Shown one piece after another: positions 33,262 through 40,625 of a stretch of 64,000 nt of DNA. Source of the DNA: Streptomyces formicae (GTDB lineage Bacteria; Actinomycetota; Actinomycetes; Streptomycetales; Streptomycetaceae). Each line of letters starts with the position of its first letter. The first letter of the stretch is position 1. The position numbers and the translations under genes are program-made. The stretch is taken from contig NZ_CP022685.1 in NCBI RefSeq assembly GCF_002556545.1, positions 5,372,001-5,436,000 on the forward strand, read 5' to 3'. The notes beneath the pieces are model-generated. The model had not been told where the DNA came from and did not search any database. It saw only the letters and a program-made list of their open reading frames with translations.

Positions 33262-34152
33262 CTACTCCTTGGGGGAGGGGTCCGGCGCCGGGGTCAGGCG
33301 CAGCATCGCCGCCTCGTCGGGCGTGCCTTCCGGCGCCTGGTAGGCCACCAGGCGCTGGCCGCCCGTCCTGGCCAGCTGCATCACCTCGTACGTCAGGGTC
33401 ATCGGGCCGACCTTCGGGTGGGCGAAGGTCTTGCTGCCGCCGCCGCGCTCGCGCACGTCGTACCGCTCCCACAGCCGGGCGAAGTCCGGTGACTTGAGCA
33501 GGAGTTCGCCGACGAGCGAGGTCAGCTGCGGCGAGTCGGGGTCGGTGCCGCCGACCGCGCGCAGATGGGCCACGGACTGCGCGACGGTCTCCTCCCACGG
33601 CTGGTAGAGCTCCCGGCCCACCGGGTGCAGGAAGACGTAGCGGGTGACGTTGCGCTGCTCGGGGGGCCAGTCCCACAGGCCGGGCATCAGGGCCCTGCCG
33701 GGGGCGTTGGCGGCCAGCATGTAGCTGTGCCTGCTCACCACGTACGCGGGCAGCGGGCTCAGCGCCTCCAGCATCCTCAGGGTGGACGCGCGGACCGTCT
33801 GGTCGCTCGTGGGGTGCGGTTCCGTGAGGCGGCCCGAGGCCAGCTCGGCGAGGTCGTGCAGGCGGTCGTGGGCGTCGCCCGTCAGGCGCAGGGCGCGGGC
33901 CAGCGCGTCGATGACGGCGGCCGACGGGTTCGTCTCCCGGCCGCGCTCCAGGCGCGTGTAGTAGTCGACGCTCACCCCGGCGAGCGTCGCGAGCTCCTCG
34001 CGGCGCAGGCCCGGGGTGCGGCGCAGGCCCGTGCCTGCGGGCAGGCCCGCTTCGGCGGGGGTGACGCGGGCGCGCCGGGCGCGGAGGTATCTGCCCAGTT
34101 CCGTGCCGGTGGTCGCCACCGGGGGTGGCGCGCTCCTTGTGCTTTCGGTCAT
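33262..34152 (-). CDS. XRE family regulator with MmyB-like ligand-binding domain
   Basis: A 296-residue helix-turn-helix protein. Residues about 15-85 are an XRE HTH (LGRYLRARRARVTPAEAGL, then RREELATLAGVSVDYYTRLERGRETNPS). The rest matches the MmyB-like LBD (ALSPLPAYVVSRHSYMLAANAPGRAL ... VFLHPVGRELYQPWE), common in actinobacteria and thought to bind a fatty-acid-like ligand. The ATG at 34152 is chosen because upstream frames run through repeats. It is divergent from the MFS exporter across a 490-base repeat-rich gap; regulation of that exporter is a reasonable inference. Confidence 0.88.
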   Translation of the reverse strand: MTESTRSAPPPVATTGTELGRYLRARRARVTPAEAGLPAGTGLRRTPGLRREELATLAGVSVDYYTRLERGRETNPSAAVIDALARALRLTGDAHDRLHDLAELASGRLTEPHPTSDQTVRASTLRMLEALSPLPAYVVSRHSYMLAANAPGRALMPGLWDWPPEQRNVTRYVFLHPVGRELYQPWEETVAQSVAHLRAVGGTDPDSPQLTSLVGELLLKSPDFARLWERYDVRERGGGSKTFAHPKVGPMTLTYEVMQLARTGGQRLVAYQAPEGTPDEAAMLRLTPAPDPSPKE

Positions 34153-34399
34153 CTGTCCATTGTCGCTGGTGCGTTCCTGGTGCGTGTGGGGTGTGGGGGG
34201 CTGTGTCAGGGCCTGGAACGTGGGGGCCGGGTGAAGCGCGGCCTGCCACTGCGTGGGGCTTGGGCGGAGAGTTGGTCCTGTTGCGGGCGGCTCGGGTGTC
34301 TTGGCCCAGGGGGTACGAGTTGCCGGGCCGCGGTCTTGGTGTTCGGTGCCGCCCGCACGTGGCTTGTTGTTGTTCTTCTTCGTCGCTCCGCGACGGGGC

Positions 34400-34641
34400 C
34401 CGCCCACCCATCCGTATCTCCGCGCCGGGTCCCGCCTGTAGGGGCCTTTCCCGCCCGCCCGTATCTCTGCGCCGAGCCCTGTTTGTAGGGGCCTTTCCCG
34501 CCCGCCCGCCCGTTTCTCCGCGTCGAACCCTGCTTGTAGGGGCCCTTCCCGCCCGCCCACCCGTATCTCCGCGCCGGGCCCCGCCTGTAGGGGCCTTTCC
34601 CGTCCGCCCGTTTCTCCGCGTCGAGCCCCGCCTGTAGGAGC
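34400..34641 (+). repeat. tandem repeats of about 47-51 bp reaching the MFS start codon
   Basis: Five imperfect units each contain CCCGTATCTCCGCGCC or a variant, a CCGCCTGT-like stretch and TGTAGGGGC. The TGTAGG marks fall at 34437, 34484, 34535, 34586 and 34633, giving spacings of 47, 51, 51 and 47. In the last unit TGTAGGGG is replaced by TGTAGGAG, which is the ribosome binding site of the gene starting at 34645. The rest of the gap (34153-34400) is GC-rich with no gene recognised. Confidence 0.85.
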
Positions 34642-34644
34642 ACC

Positions 34645-36033
34645 ATGTCCGTCGTTCTTGATCCGCCCCGTGTGCTGGGGCGTCGTTCCCGTTCCTCCTC
34701 GTCCCCCGTCGCCCTCATCGCCGCCCTCCTCGGCTTCACCGTCATCACCATCGACGTCACCGCGGTGAACATCGCGCTGCCCGACATCCGTGACTCCCTG
34801 CACGGCGGCATGGCCGGGTTGCAGTGGGTCGTGGACGCGTACACGTTGATGTTCGCGGCGCTGATGCTCTCCGCGGGGGCGCTCGCCGACCGGGCGGGGG
34901 CGCGGCGGGCTTACGCGTGGGGCGTGGGGCTCTTCACCGCCGCCTCGCTGGCCTGCGCCCTCGCGCCGGGCATCGGTTCGCTGATCGCCGCCCGCGTCGC
35001 GCAGGGCGGGGCCGCCGCCGTCGTGATGCCCGCCTCGCTCGCGCTGATCCGGCAGGCGTACGACGACCCGCGCCGCAGGGCCCGCGCCATCGCCCTGTGG
35101 ACGGTGGGCGGGTCGGTGGCCGTCGCGGTCGGGCCCGTGCTCGGCGGCGCCCTCACCGAGACCGCCGGGTGGCGTGCCGTGTTCCTGCTCAACCTGCCGG
35201 TGGGCGCGCTGATCCTGGCCCTTCTGACCCGCACCGCCGTCTCGCCCCGCAGGCCCGCGCCGCTGGACCTGGTGGGTCAGGTGACCGCCGTACTCACCCT
35301 GGCGGGGCTCGCGTTCGCGGTCATCGAGGGCGGGCACCTCGGGTGGACGAGCGCGCCGGTGCTCGCCGCCTTCGCCGTCGCCGTCGGCGCCGGATTCGCC
35401 TTCCACGCCGCCGAGAAGCGGCACCGCGCGCCCATGGTGCCGCTGGAGATGCTGCGCGAGCGGCCGGTGGCCGTGGCACTCGCGGTCGGCTTCGCCGTGA
35501 ACGCCGGGTTCTACGGCGTGACCTTCCTCCTCGGCCTCTACTACCAGCAGTTGCGCGGCATGTCCGGCGTCGAGGCGGGCCTGATGTTCGTGCCGCTCGC
35601 CGTGCTCATCACCGCCACCAACCTGATGTCGCCGCGCGTCGCCGAGCGGTTCGGGCGGCGCCCGGTGATCGTCGTGGGGCAGGCCGTGCTCGCGCTCGCG
35701 ATGTTCGCCCTGCTGCCGCTCGGTGCCGAAACGCCGCTCTGGCAGGTCCTGTTGCTGCTCGTACCGACCGGACTCGGCGGTGCCTTCGCGGTCCCGGCGC
35801 TGACCGCGCAGCTCATGGACAGCGTGCCCGGCGAACGCGCGGGCACGGCATCGGGTCTGCTCAACTCCCTTCGCCAGACCGGCGGTGCGATGTCCGTCGC
35901 CCTGTTCGGCGCGCTCCTCGCGGGCGGCGGCTCCGGCTTCTCGCTCGCGGGCATGCACCTGGGACTCCTGGTCGTCGGGCTCCTCCTGTGCGTCACCACG
36001 GCCCTCGCCGCGTGGCTGCTGCCGCGCGGCTGA
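34645..36033 (+). CDS. MFS drug/proton antiporter (DHA2/EmrB-type)
   Basis: A 462-residue major facilitator with about 14 hydrophobic helices. The N terminus reads FTVITIDVTAVNIALPDIRDSL, followed by motif A GALADRAGARRAYAWG between helices 2 and 3, and the motif C-like VAVAVGPVLGGALTE (about 157-171) typical of antiporters. DHA2 members export cationic drugs and antibiotics. A ribosome binding site AGGAG (34636-34640) lies in the last repeat unit. The XRE regulator sits divergently upstream. Substrate unknown; self-resistance or general efflux are both possible. Confidence 0.9.
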   Translation: MSVVLDPPRVLGRRSRSSSSPVALIAALLGFTVITIDVTAVNIALPDIRDSLHGGMAGLQWVVDAYTLMFAALMLSAGALADRAGARRAYAWGVGLFTAASLACALAPGIGSLIAARVAQGGAAAVVMPASLALIRQAYDDPRRRARAIALWTVGGSVAVAVGPVLGGALTETAGWRAVFLLNLPVGALILALLTRTAVSPRRPAPLDLVGQVTAVLTLAGLAFAVIEGGHLGWTSAPVLAAFAVAVGAGFAFHAAEKRHRAPMVPLEMLRERPVAVALAVGFAVNAGFYGVTFLLGLYYQQLRGMSGVEAGLMFVPLAVLITATNLMSPRVAERFGRRPVIVVGQAVLALAMFALLPLGAETPLWQVLLLLVPTGLGGAFAVPALTAQLMDSVPGERAGTASGLLNSLRQTGGAMSVALFGALLAGGGSGFSLAGMHLGLLVVGLLLCVTTALAAWLLPRG

Positions 36034-36116
36034 GCCGGGAAGGTCCCTCGGTACGGGAGTGGACATCCGTGCGAGAGTGGCGACTTGGCAGCACAGTGAC
36101 GACAGGGGTGGGGCAC

Positions 36117-36944
36117 ATGGCACGGGGGACGGTCACCTACAGAGTGCGGTACGCGAGTTTTCCACCGGTCGTGATGGGCGGCAGCGGCGGCGGTAGCGGC
36201 CGCGGTGGCGGTGGCGGTGGCGGTGGTGGGCAGGGCGCGGAGTTCGTGGTGCGGCTGTGCCGTGACGGTGACGCGCCCGCGCGGGACCAGGGGCGGTCCT
36301 TGCGCGCCTTTCACATCGCGGCGGACGGGCAGGGGACGCCTCCCGGCACGCATCCGGGAACCCCTCCGGGAACACCGCCCGGAACCCCTCCGGGGACCCC
36401 ACCCGGAACCCCTCCGGGGGGAACGCTGGCCCGCGTGAGCACCGAGCAGCCGCTCGGCCCGCGCGGCAGCGGACGCCCCGCCGTCTACCGCGTCGACGAC
36501 GACCAGGGCGCGCCGATCGGCCGGATCACGTTCAGGGCCGGCAGGCCGTCCCGGTTCGGCCGGTCGCGGTGGACCGTGGAGCCCGTCGCGGGTCCCGCCG
36601 TCCGCGGCTACCGGGGCCGTCTGCTGTGGTGGGCGGTGTGGTGGCCGCTCGGCCTGCCGGTCAGCCTGGTGTGGGCGGTCCTCTCGCTCCTGGGCGAGGG
36701 CGACGACGGGTTCGGCAAGCCCCGCAGGGTCGTCTGGCGCGACGGATCGCGCAGGGCGCACCTCGTCTTCCGCGGGATCGCCGACGAGTACAAGGTGCGG
36801 GCGGCGGAATGGGACCCGCGCCTCGTCGTGGCGCTGATCGGGCTGCACCAGTCGTTCGACCCGTCCGAGGGTGCGCCCTCCACCGGTTGGTACGAGACGG
36901 TCAGCGCGCCAGGTCGTGGGCCCAGCCCCTGGCCAGTTCGGTGA
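36117..36944 (+). CDS. membrane protein with Gly-rich and PGTP repeats, unknown function
   Basis: A 275-residue protein of unknown function. The ATG at 36117 has AGGGG upstream. Residues 1-25 are basic and beta-like (GTVTYRVRYASFPPVVMGG), 26-38 form a Gly-rich run, and about 73-102 hold consecutive PPGTP repeats. A conserved-looking region begins at VYRVDDDQGAPIGRITFRAGRPSRFGR, followed by one membrane segment (LLWWAVWWPLGLPVSLVWAVLSLL) and a final soluble part HLVFRGIADEYKVRAAEWDPRL. The Gly-rich run looks like variable-length linker DNA. It follows the MFS gene and overlaps the convergent regulator by 44 bases. Confidence 0.6.
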   Translation: MARGTVTYRVRYASFPPVVMGGSGGGSGRGGGGGGGGGQGAEFVVRLCRDGDAPARDQGRSLRAFHIAADGQGTPPGTHPGTPPGTPPGTPPGTPPGTPPGGTLARVSTEQPLGPRGSGRPAVYRVDDDQGAPIGRITFRAGRPSRFGRSRWTVEPVAGPAVRGYRGRLLWWAVWWPLGLPVSLVWAVLSLLGEGDDGFGKPRRVVWRDGSRRAHLVFRGIADEYKVRAAEWDPRLVVALIGLHQSFDPSEGAPSTGWYETVSAPGRGPSPWPVR

Positions 36945-37803
36945 ACGCGCGGGCCGCCGCCGTCTCGTAGGCGTTCTCCCTGCGCAGCAGCGTGACCGTG
37001 CGGGCGGGCAGCGCGGGGGAGAGCGGCACGGGGTGCAGGTGCGGGTGGTCGCGGGTCAGCGCGTCGGGCAGGACCGTGGCCAGCGGGGTGCGCCGGACGA
37101 TCTCCGTCAGCGCGCTGATCGAGTCCGCCTGGACGGCGATGCGCGGCTGGACGCGGTGCCTGGCGAAGTGCGCGTCGATGTGGTCGCGGGTGGCGAAGCC
37201 GGGGCTGAGCAGCGCGAGCGGGCAGTCGGCGAGTTCGCGGACGGGTAGCGGGCGGGCGCGGCCCGCGTGCGGGTGGGCGTCGCCGACGACCAGGCCGAGC
37301 GTCTCGGTGAACAGGTCCGTGCCGGTGACGCCCGCCCGGTGCGGCCGTGGTCCGTCGAAGGCGATGCCCAGGTCGAGTTCGTCGGCGAGCAGGCCGCTCT
37401 CGATGTCGTCCTGGGACCTCTCCCTGACGTTCAGGGCGATCCCCGGGTGCCGTTCGTGCAGCCGGGCGGCGAGCGGGCCGACCAGGTAGGCGGTGAACGT
37501 CGGGGTCGTCGCCAGGCGCAGCGTGCCGCGCGAGAGGTCGGCCACCTCGCCGAGGGCGCGCTCGGCGGCGGCCAGGTCCTGGAGCGCGCGGCGGGCGTAG
37601 TGGGCGTAGGCGCTGCCCGCGTCGGTGAGCCGGACGGCGCGGCCCGTGCGGTCGAGCAACTGCGCGCCGACGGTCCTTTCGAGCTGCTTGATCTGCTGCG
37701 ACAGGGTCGGCTGCGAGACGCGCAGCTCCTCGGCGGCGTACGTGAAGCTGGCGTGTTCGGCGACGGCGAGCAGGTAGCGCAGATGACGGAGTTCCGGGGC
37801 CAT
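36901..37803 (-). CDS. cynR: LysR family regulator, CynR-like
   Basis: A 300-residue LysR-type regulator. HTH: LRHLRYLLAVAEHASFTYAAEELRVSQPTLSQQIKQLE. The effector domain includes LRLATTPTFTAYLVGPLAARLHERHPGIAL. It is divergent from a carbonic anhydrase-cyanase pair, the same arrangement as cynR-cynTS in Escherichia coli, where CynR with cyanate activates the operon. I place the start at ATG 37803 (MAPELRHLRYL), because the extension to 37872 is the intergenic region. The gene symbol rests on context. Confidence 0.85.
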   Translation of the reverse strand: MAPELRHLRYLLAVAEHASFTYAAEELRVSQPTLSQQIKQLERTVGAQLLDRTGRAVRLTDAGSAYAHYARRALQDLAAAERALGEVADLSRGTLRLATTPTFTAYLVGPLAARLHERHPGIALNVRERSQDDIESGLLADELDLGIAFDGPRPHRAGVTGTDLFTETLGLVVGDAHPHAGRARPLPVRELADCPLALLSPGFATRDHIDAHFARHRVQPRIAVQADSISALTEIVRRTPLATVLPDALTRDHPHLHPVPLSPALPARTVTLLRRENAYETAAARAFTELARGWAHDLAR

Positions 37804-37944
37804 GCAGTAACTATAGATGTGGTCGATAGGAGTCATCTGTAGTACGTCTTGGACGCTATAGGTGCAGGTCATGCATGGTGGATCTCAGGCCGATCCCGCA
37901 GCGGAATCCCGGTGGGACCGGCCGCCACCGAAGGGAGTGACCAC
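37804..37944 (+). promoter_or_regulatory. cynR-cynT divergent control region
   Basis: CTATAG occurs twice, at about 37811 and 37856, in relatively AT-rich DNA between the two starts. LysR proteins typically bind such spaced sites and touch the -35 region of the target. The cynT ribosome binding site GGGAG at about 37933 is followed by GTG 37945. No exact promoter can be fixed. Confidence 0.4.
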
Positions 37945-38535
37945 GTGACCACGCACGACCTCGGCGAGGGCGTCGCCCGATTCCAGCGCGACGTCTTCCC
38001 CGGCAAGGCGGATCTGTTCGCCCGCCTCGCGACCACGCACCGGCCCGGCACGCTGTTCATCAGCTGCTCCGACGCCCGCGTCGTGCCCGAGCTGATCACC
38101 CAGCGCGAGCCGGGCGAGCTGTTCGTCATCCGTACGGCGGGGAACCTCGTGCCTCCGTACGCCCCCGGCGCGGACGGGGTCGCCGCGAGCGTCGAGTACG
38201 CCGTCGCGGTCCTCGGCGTCGAGGACATCGTGGTCTGCGGGCACTCGGGCTGCGGCGCGATGACCGCGCTCGCCGAGGAGCACGACCTGGGCGCGCTGCC
38301 CGCCGTCGCCGACTGGCTGCGGCACGTGGGCGCGGTGCCCACGCGTGACGTGGCCGCCCTGGTGCGCGCCAACGTCGGCGCCCAGCTGGCCCATCTGGCC
38401 ACCCATCCCTCGGTGGCCCGCGCCCTTGAGGCGCGGACGCTCACGCTGCGCGGCTGGGTCTTCGACATCGCCACCGGTTCGGTGGAGCACGTCGGCTTCC
38501 CACGTCGCCTCGCCAGTACGCCTGTTCACTCATAG
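37945..38535 (+). CDS. cynT: beta-class carbonic anhydrase
   Basis: A 196-residue zinc enzyme. Zinc ligands are Cys41 (with CSDAR, Asp43-Arg45 dyad), His100 and Cys103 ([11 protein letters not shown]). It hydrates CO2 to bicarbonate; with cyanase it keeps bicarbonate, which cyanase consumes and which would otherwise be lost as CO2. GTG 37945 has GGGAG at the right distance; an earlier ATG (37849) would put promoter DNA in the protein. Followed by cyanase 37 bases downstream. Confidence 0.92.
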   Translation: MTTHDLGEGVARFQRDVFPGKADLFARLATTHRPGTLFISCSDARVVPELITQREPGELFVIRTAGNLVPPYAPGADGVAASVEYAVAVLGVEDIVVCGHSGCGAMTALAEEHDLGALPAVADWLRHVGAVPTRDVAALVRANVGAQLAHLATHPSVARALEARTLTLRGWVFDIATGSVEHVGFPRRLASTPVHS

Positions 38536-38572
38536 GCCCCGCACGTCCATGAACACGAAAGGGAACACCCCC

Positions 38573-39046
38573 ATGCCGCACGCCCAGTTCGACCCCACCG
38601 CCCGTCAGGCCCTCGCCGTCGCCGCCGTCGACGCCAAGACCCGCAAGGACCTGTCCTGGCAGCAGATCGCCGACGTGACCGGTGGCCTCTCCGTCGCCTT
38701 CGTCACCGCCGCCGTGCTCGGCCAGCACGCCCTGCCCGACCACGCGGCCGACGCCGTCGCCGAGCTGCTCGGCCTGGACGCGGACGCGGCGATGCTGCTG
38801 CGGACCATCCCGACGCGCGGTTCCCTCGGCGGCGCCGTCCCCACCGACCCGACGATCTACCGCTTCTACGAGATGCTCCAGGTCTACGGCACCACCCTGA
38901 AGGCCCTGGTCCACGAGGAGTTCGGCGACGGCATCATCAGCGCCATCAACTTCAAGCTGGACGTGAAGAAGGTCGCCGACCCCGAGGGCGGCGAGCGCGC
39001 GGTCATCACGCTCGACGGCAAGTACCTGCCGACCAAGCCCTTCTGA
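38573..39046 (+). CDS. cynS: cyanate hydratase (cyanase)
   Basis: A 157-residue enzyme that converts cyanate and bicarbonate to ammonia and two CO2. The catalytic triad is visible: Arg97 and Glu100 in [11 protein letters not shown] and Ser123 in [12 protein letters not shown]. The N-terminal part is an HTH-like helical domain; the protein forms decamers in known cases. ATG 38573 is preceded by AAGGGAA; an ATG at 38549 would add eight residues without an evident ribosome binding site. Its length is nearly that of the E. coli enzyme (156). Confidence 0.95.
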   Translation: MPHAQFDPTARQALAVAAVDAKTRKDLSWQQIADVTGGLSVAFVTAAVLGQHALPDHAADAVAELLGLDADAAMLLRTIPTRGSLGGAVPTDPTIYRFYEMLQVYGTTLKALVHEEFGDGIISAINFKLDVKKVADPEGGERAVITLDGKYLPTKPF

Positions 39047-39072
39047 CGGGCCGTAAGCCGCCGGGTCGGCGC

Positions 39073-40068
39073 TCAGTCCGTGACCGTGAACGCCACCTCG
39101 TGCACCGAGTTGCGCGATCCCGGCGGGGGCTGCACCCGGCCCGCGCGGTCCCTCGCCCGCGAGCGGACCGTGTGCGGTCCCGGTGGCAGGGCGCGCATCA
39201 GGTGGAAGCCCTGCCAGGTCGGTTCGGCGCCGAGGACGTCGAGGTGGGCCCGTTCCCACGGTCCTTCGTCGACGGAGACCTCGACCGAGACGACCTCCGT
39301 GCTGCTCCACGCCCGTCCCCTGAACACCTGGGTGCCCGGGCCGAGTTCGGCGCCGGGCGCGGGGGAGAGCAGCTTGCTGCTCACGTCGACCTCGCGCACC
39401 GGCTGCGGGGTGTCGTGGCCCGGCAGGACGCGCGTGTAGAACCGCGTGGTGAAGGTGTGCTCGGGGCGGGTGTCCGTGAGGACGATCCGGGTCAGCCACT
39501 TCACCGAGTTGGTGCCGAACATCCTCGGCACGACGGCCCGCAACGGGTAGCCGTGCCGGGGTCGCAGCGGCTCGCCGTTCATGCCGTGGGCCAGGAACAC
39601 GTCGCGGCGCGCGGTGGCCAGGGGCAGGTCCTTCACGTACGAGACGTTGTCGTCGCCCTGGAACGAGCCGGTGTCCGCGCCCTCGAAGCGCACGTGCCGG
39701 GCGGAGGCGAGCGGCACCGCGCGGGCCAGGAGCGTGGCGAGCGGCAGGCCCGTCCACTCGATGTTCGTCACGGCACGCGTCGGCGTCTCGGGGCGGAACG
39801 GGCTGCCGAAGCACTCGTGCACCGCCGTGAGCTGCTCGGCGGGCAGCGCGAGCACGTCGGCGATGCCGATGCGGAACGGGCGCTCGACCAGGCCCTCCAC
39901 CGACAGGGTCCAGGTGCTCGCGTCGATCTCGGGCACGCCCATGTGCGCGCGTACGAAGACGTTGTCCACCGGCGTCACGAAGTCGGGCCCCGGCGCGGGG
40001 TCCGCGAGGGAAGGGTCGCCGGGCGGTGGCGTGAGCGGGGCGGACGCCGCGGTCGGCGGTGCGGTCAT
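39073..40068 (-). CDS. sulfite oxidase-like molybdopterin oxidoreductase
   Basis: A 331-residue molybdoenzyme of the sulfite oxidase family. The cysteine that binds Mo is probably Cys86 in TAVHECFGSPFRPE; VRFEGADTGSFQGDDNVSYVKDLPL, HGYPLRAVVPRMFGTNSVKWL and the C-terminal dimer domain follow. The usual CxGN/CxxxR pattern after the cysteine is altered to CFGSPF, so substrate may be other than sulfite. No signal peptide or haem domain is seen, so it may be cytosolic. It overlaps a 47-residue membrane ORF upstream (ATGA), implying an operon. Confidence 0.85.
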   Translation of the reverse strand: MTAPPTAASAPLTPPPGDPSLADPAPGPDFVTPVDNVFVRAHMGVPEIDASTWTLSVEGLVERPFRIGIADVLALPAEQLTAVHECFGSPFRPETPTRAVTNIEWTGLPLATLLARAVPLASARHVRFEGADTGSFQGDDNVSYVKDLPLATARRDVFLAHGMNGEPLRPRHGYPLRAVVPRMFGTNSVKWLTRIVLTDTRPEHTFTTRFYTRVLPGHDTPQPVREVDVSSKLLSPAPGAELGPGTQVFRGRAWSSTEVVSVEVSVDEGPWERAHLDVLGAEPTWQGFHLMRALPPGPHTVRSRARDRAGRVQPPPGSRNSVHEVAFTVTD

Positions 40069-40208
40069 CGGGTGACTCCCCTTCCGGGTCCCTCCGGTTC
40101 CGCCGCCGGGTCCGCCGCGCGGCGCTGCGGCATCGCGTCGGACGCCTTCATCGCCAGGACGAACAGGGCCAGCATGGCCAGAGACAGTGCGGTCGGCGCT
40201 ATGAGCAT
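40065..40208 (-). CDS. 47-residue single-helix membrane protein
   Basis: A small ORF with ATG 40208. Residues 2-20 (LIAPTALSLAMLALFVLAM) are one membrane helix; the rest is charged and Pro/Glu-rich. Its TGA overlaps the start of the sulfite oxidase-like gene by four bases, which is strong evidence for translation. It may anchor or tether that enzyme, or serve as electron-transfer accessory; both are inferred from position. No named family was recognised. Confidence 0.65.
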   Translation of the reverse strand: MLIAPTALSLAMLALFVLAMKASDAMPQRRAADPAAEPEGPGRGVTR

Positions 40209-40625
40209 GACGAGTAGTTCCCCCCGGTCTCCAAGTCCTGCGAACCTCAAGATCCTATGAGGGACAGGGCGGACCCGCCCAGTCCTTTTCGGCGCGAGGG
40301 ACGTTCGTCGGGGTGCAGGGCGTGGTGCCTGTCGCTGCGTGTGGCGTGGGACCTGCCCTGGTGCCTGCCGCTGCGCGCGGCGTGACACCCACCTCGGCGC
40401 CCGCCGCGCCGACCGGCCCCTCGGCGCCCGCCGCGCCGACCGGCCCCCCGGTGCCCGTCGAGCCCTCGGTACCCCGGCACCCCGGCCCCCCCCGGCGCCC
40501 CGCGCCACCCGGCAGCCAGGTGAATCCGCCCGCCGCCCCCGCGAGCCGCGACCGCCCCGCGCCTCCGGCCCTCCCATGTGGTTCCGGTACGCCGTCGCAT
40601 CCGGACCCCGAGGAGGTCCCTCCCG
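40209..40625 (+). other. intergenic region with a 27-bp duplication, no gene seen
   Basis: This 417-base stretch is GC-rich and holds a 27-bp tandem duplication (40394-40420 and 40421-40447, TCGGCGCCCGCCGCGCCGACC start). Frames through it give collagen-like Gly-Pro-Ala repeats on both strands and are not credible genes. The ribosome binding site of the metalloprotease gene (GGAGG, about 40611) lies at its right end. Confidence 0.5.

Noticed and set aside
34400..34641. Five-unit repeat as CRISPR
   Set aside because: Units are contiguous and degenerate, with no unique spacers of constant size.
33262..36123. 953-codon minus-strand frame joining the XRE regulator to upstream DNA
   Set aside because: Only the 33262-34152 part has a recognisable protein; the rest is antisense to the MFS gene and the repeat array.
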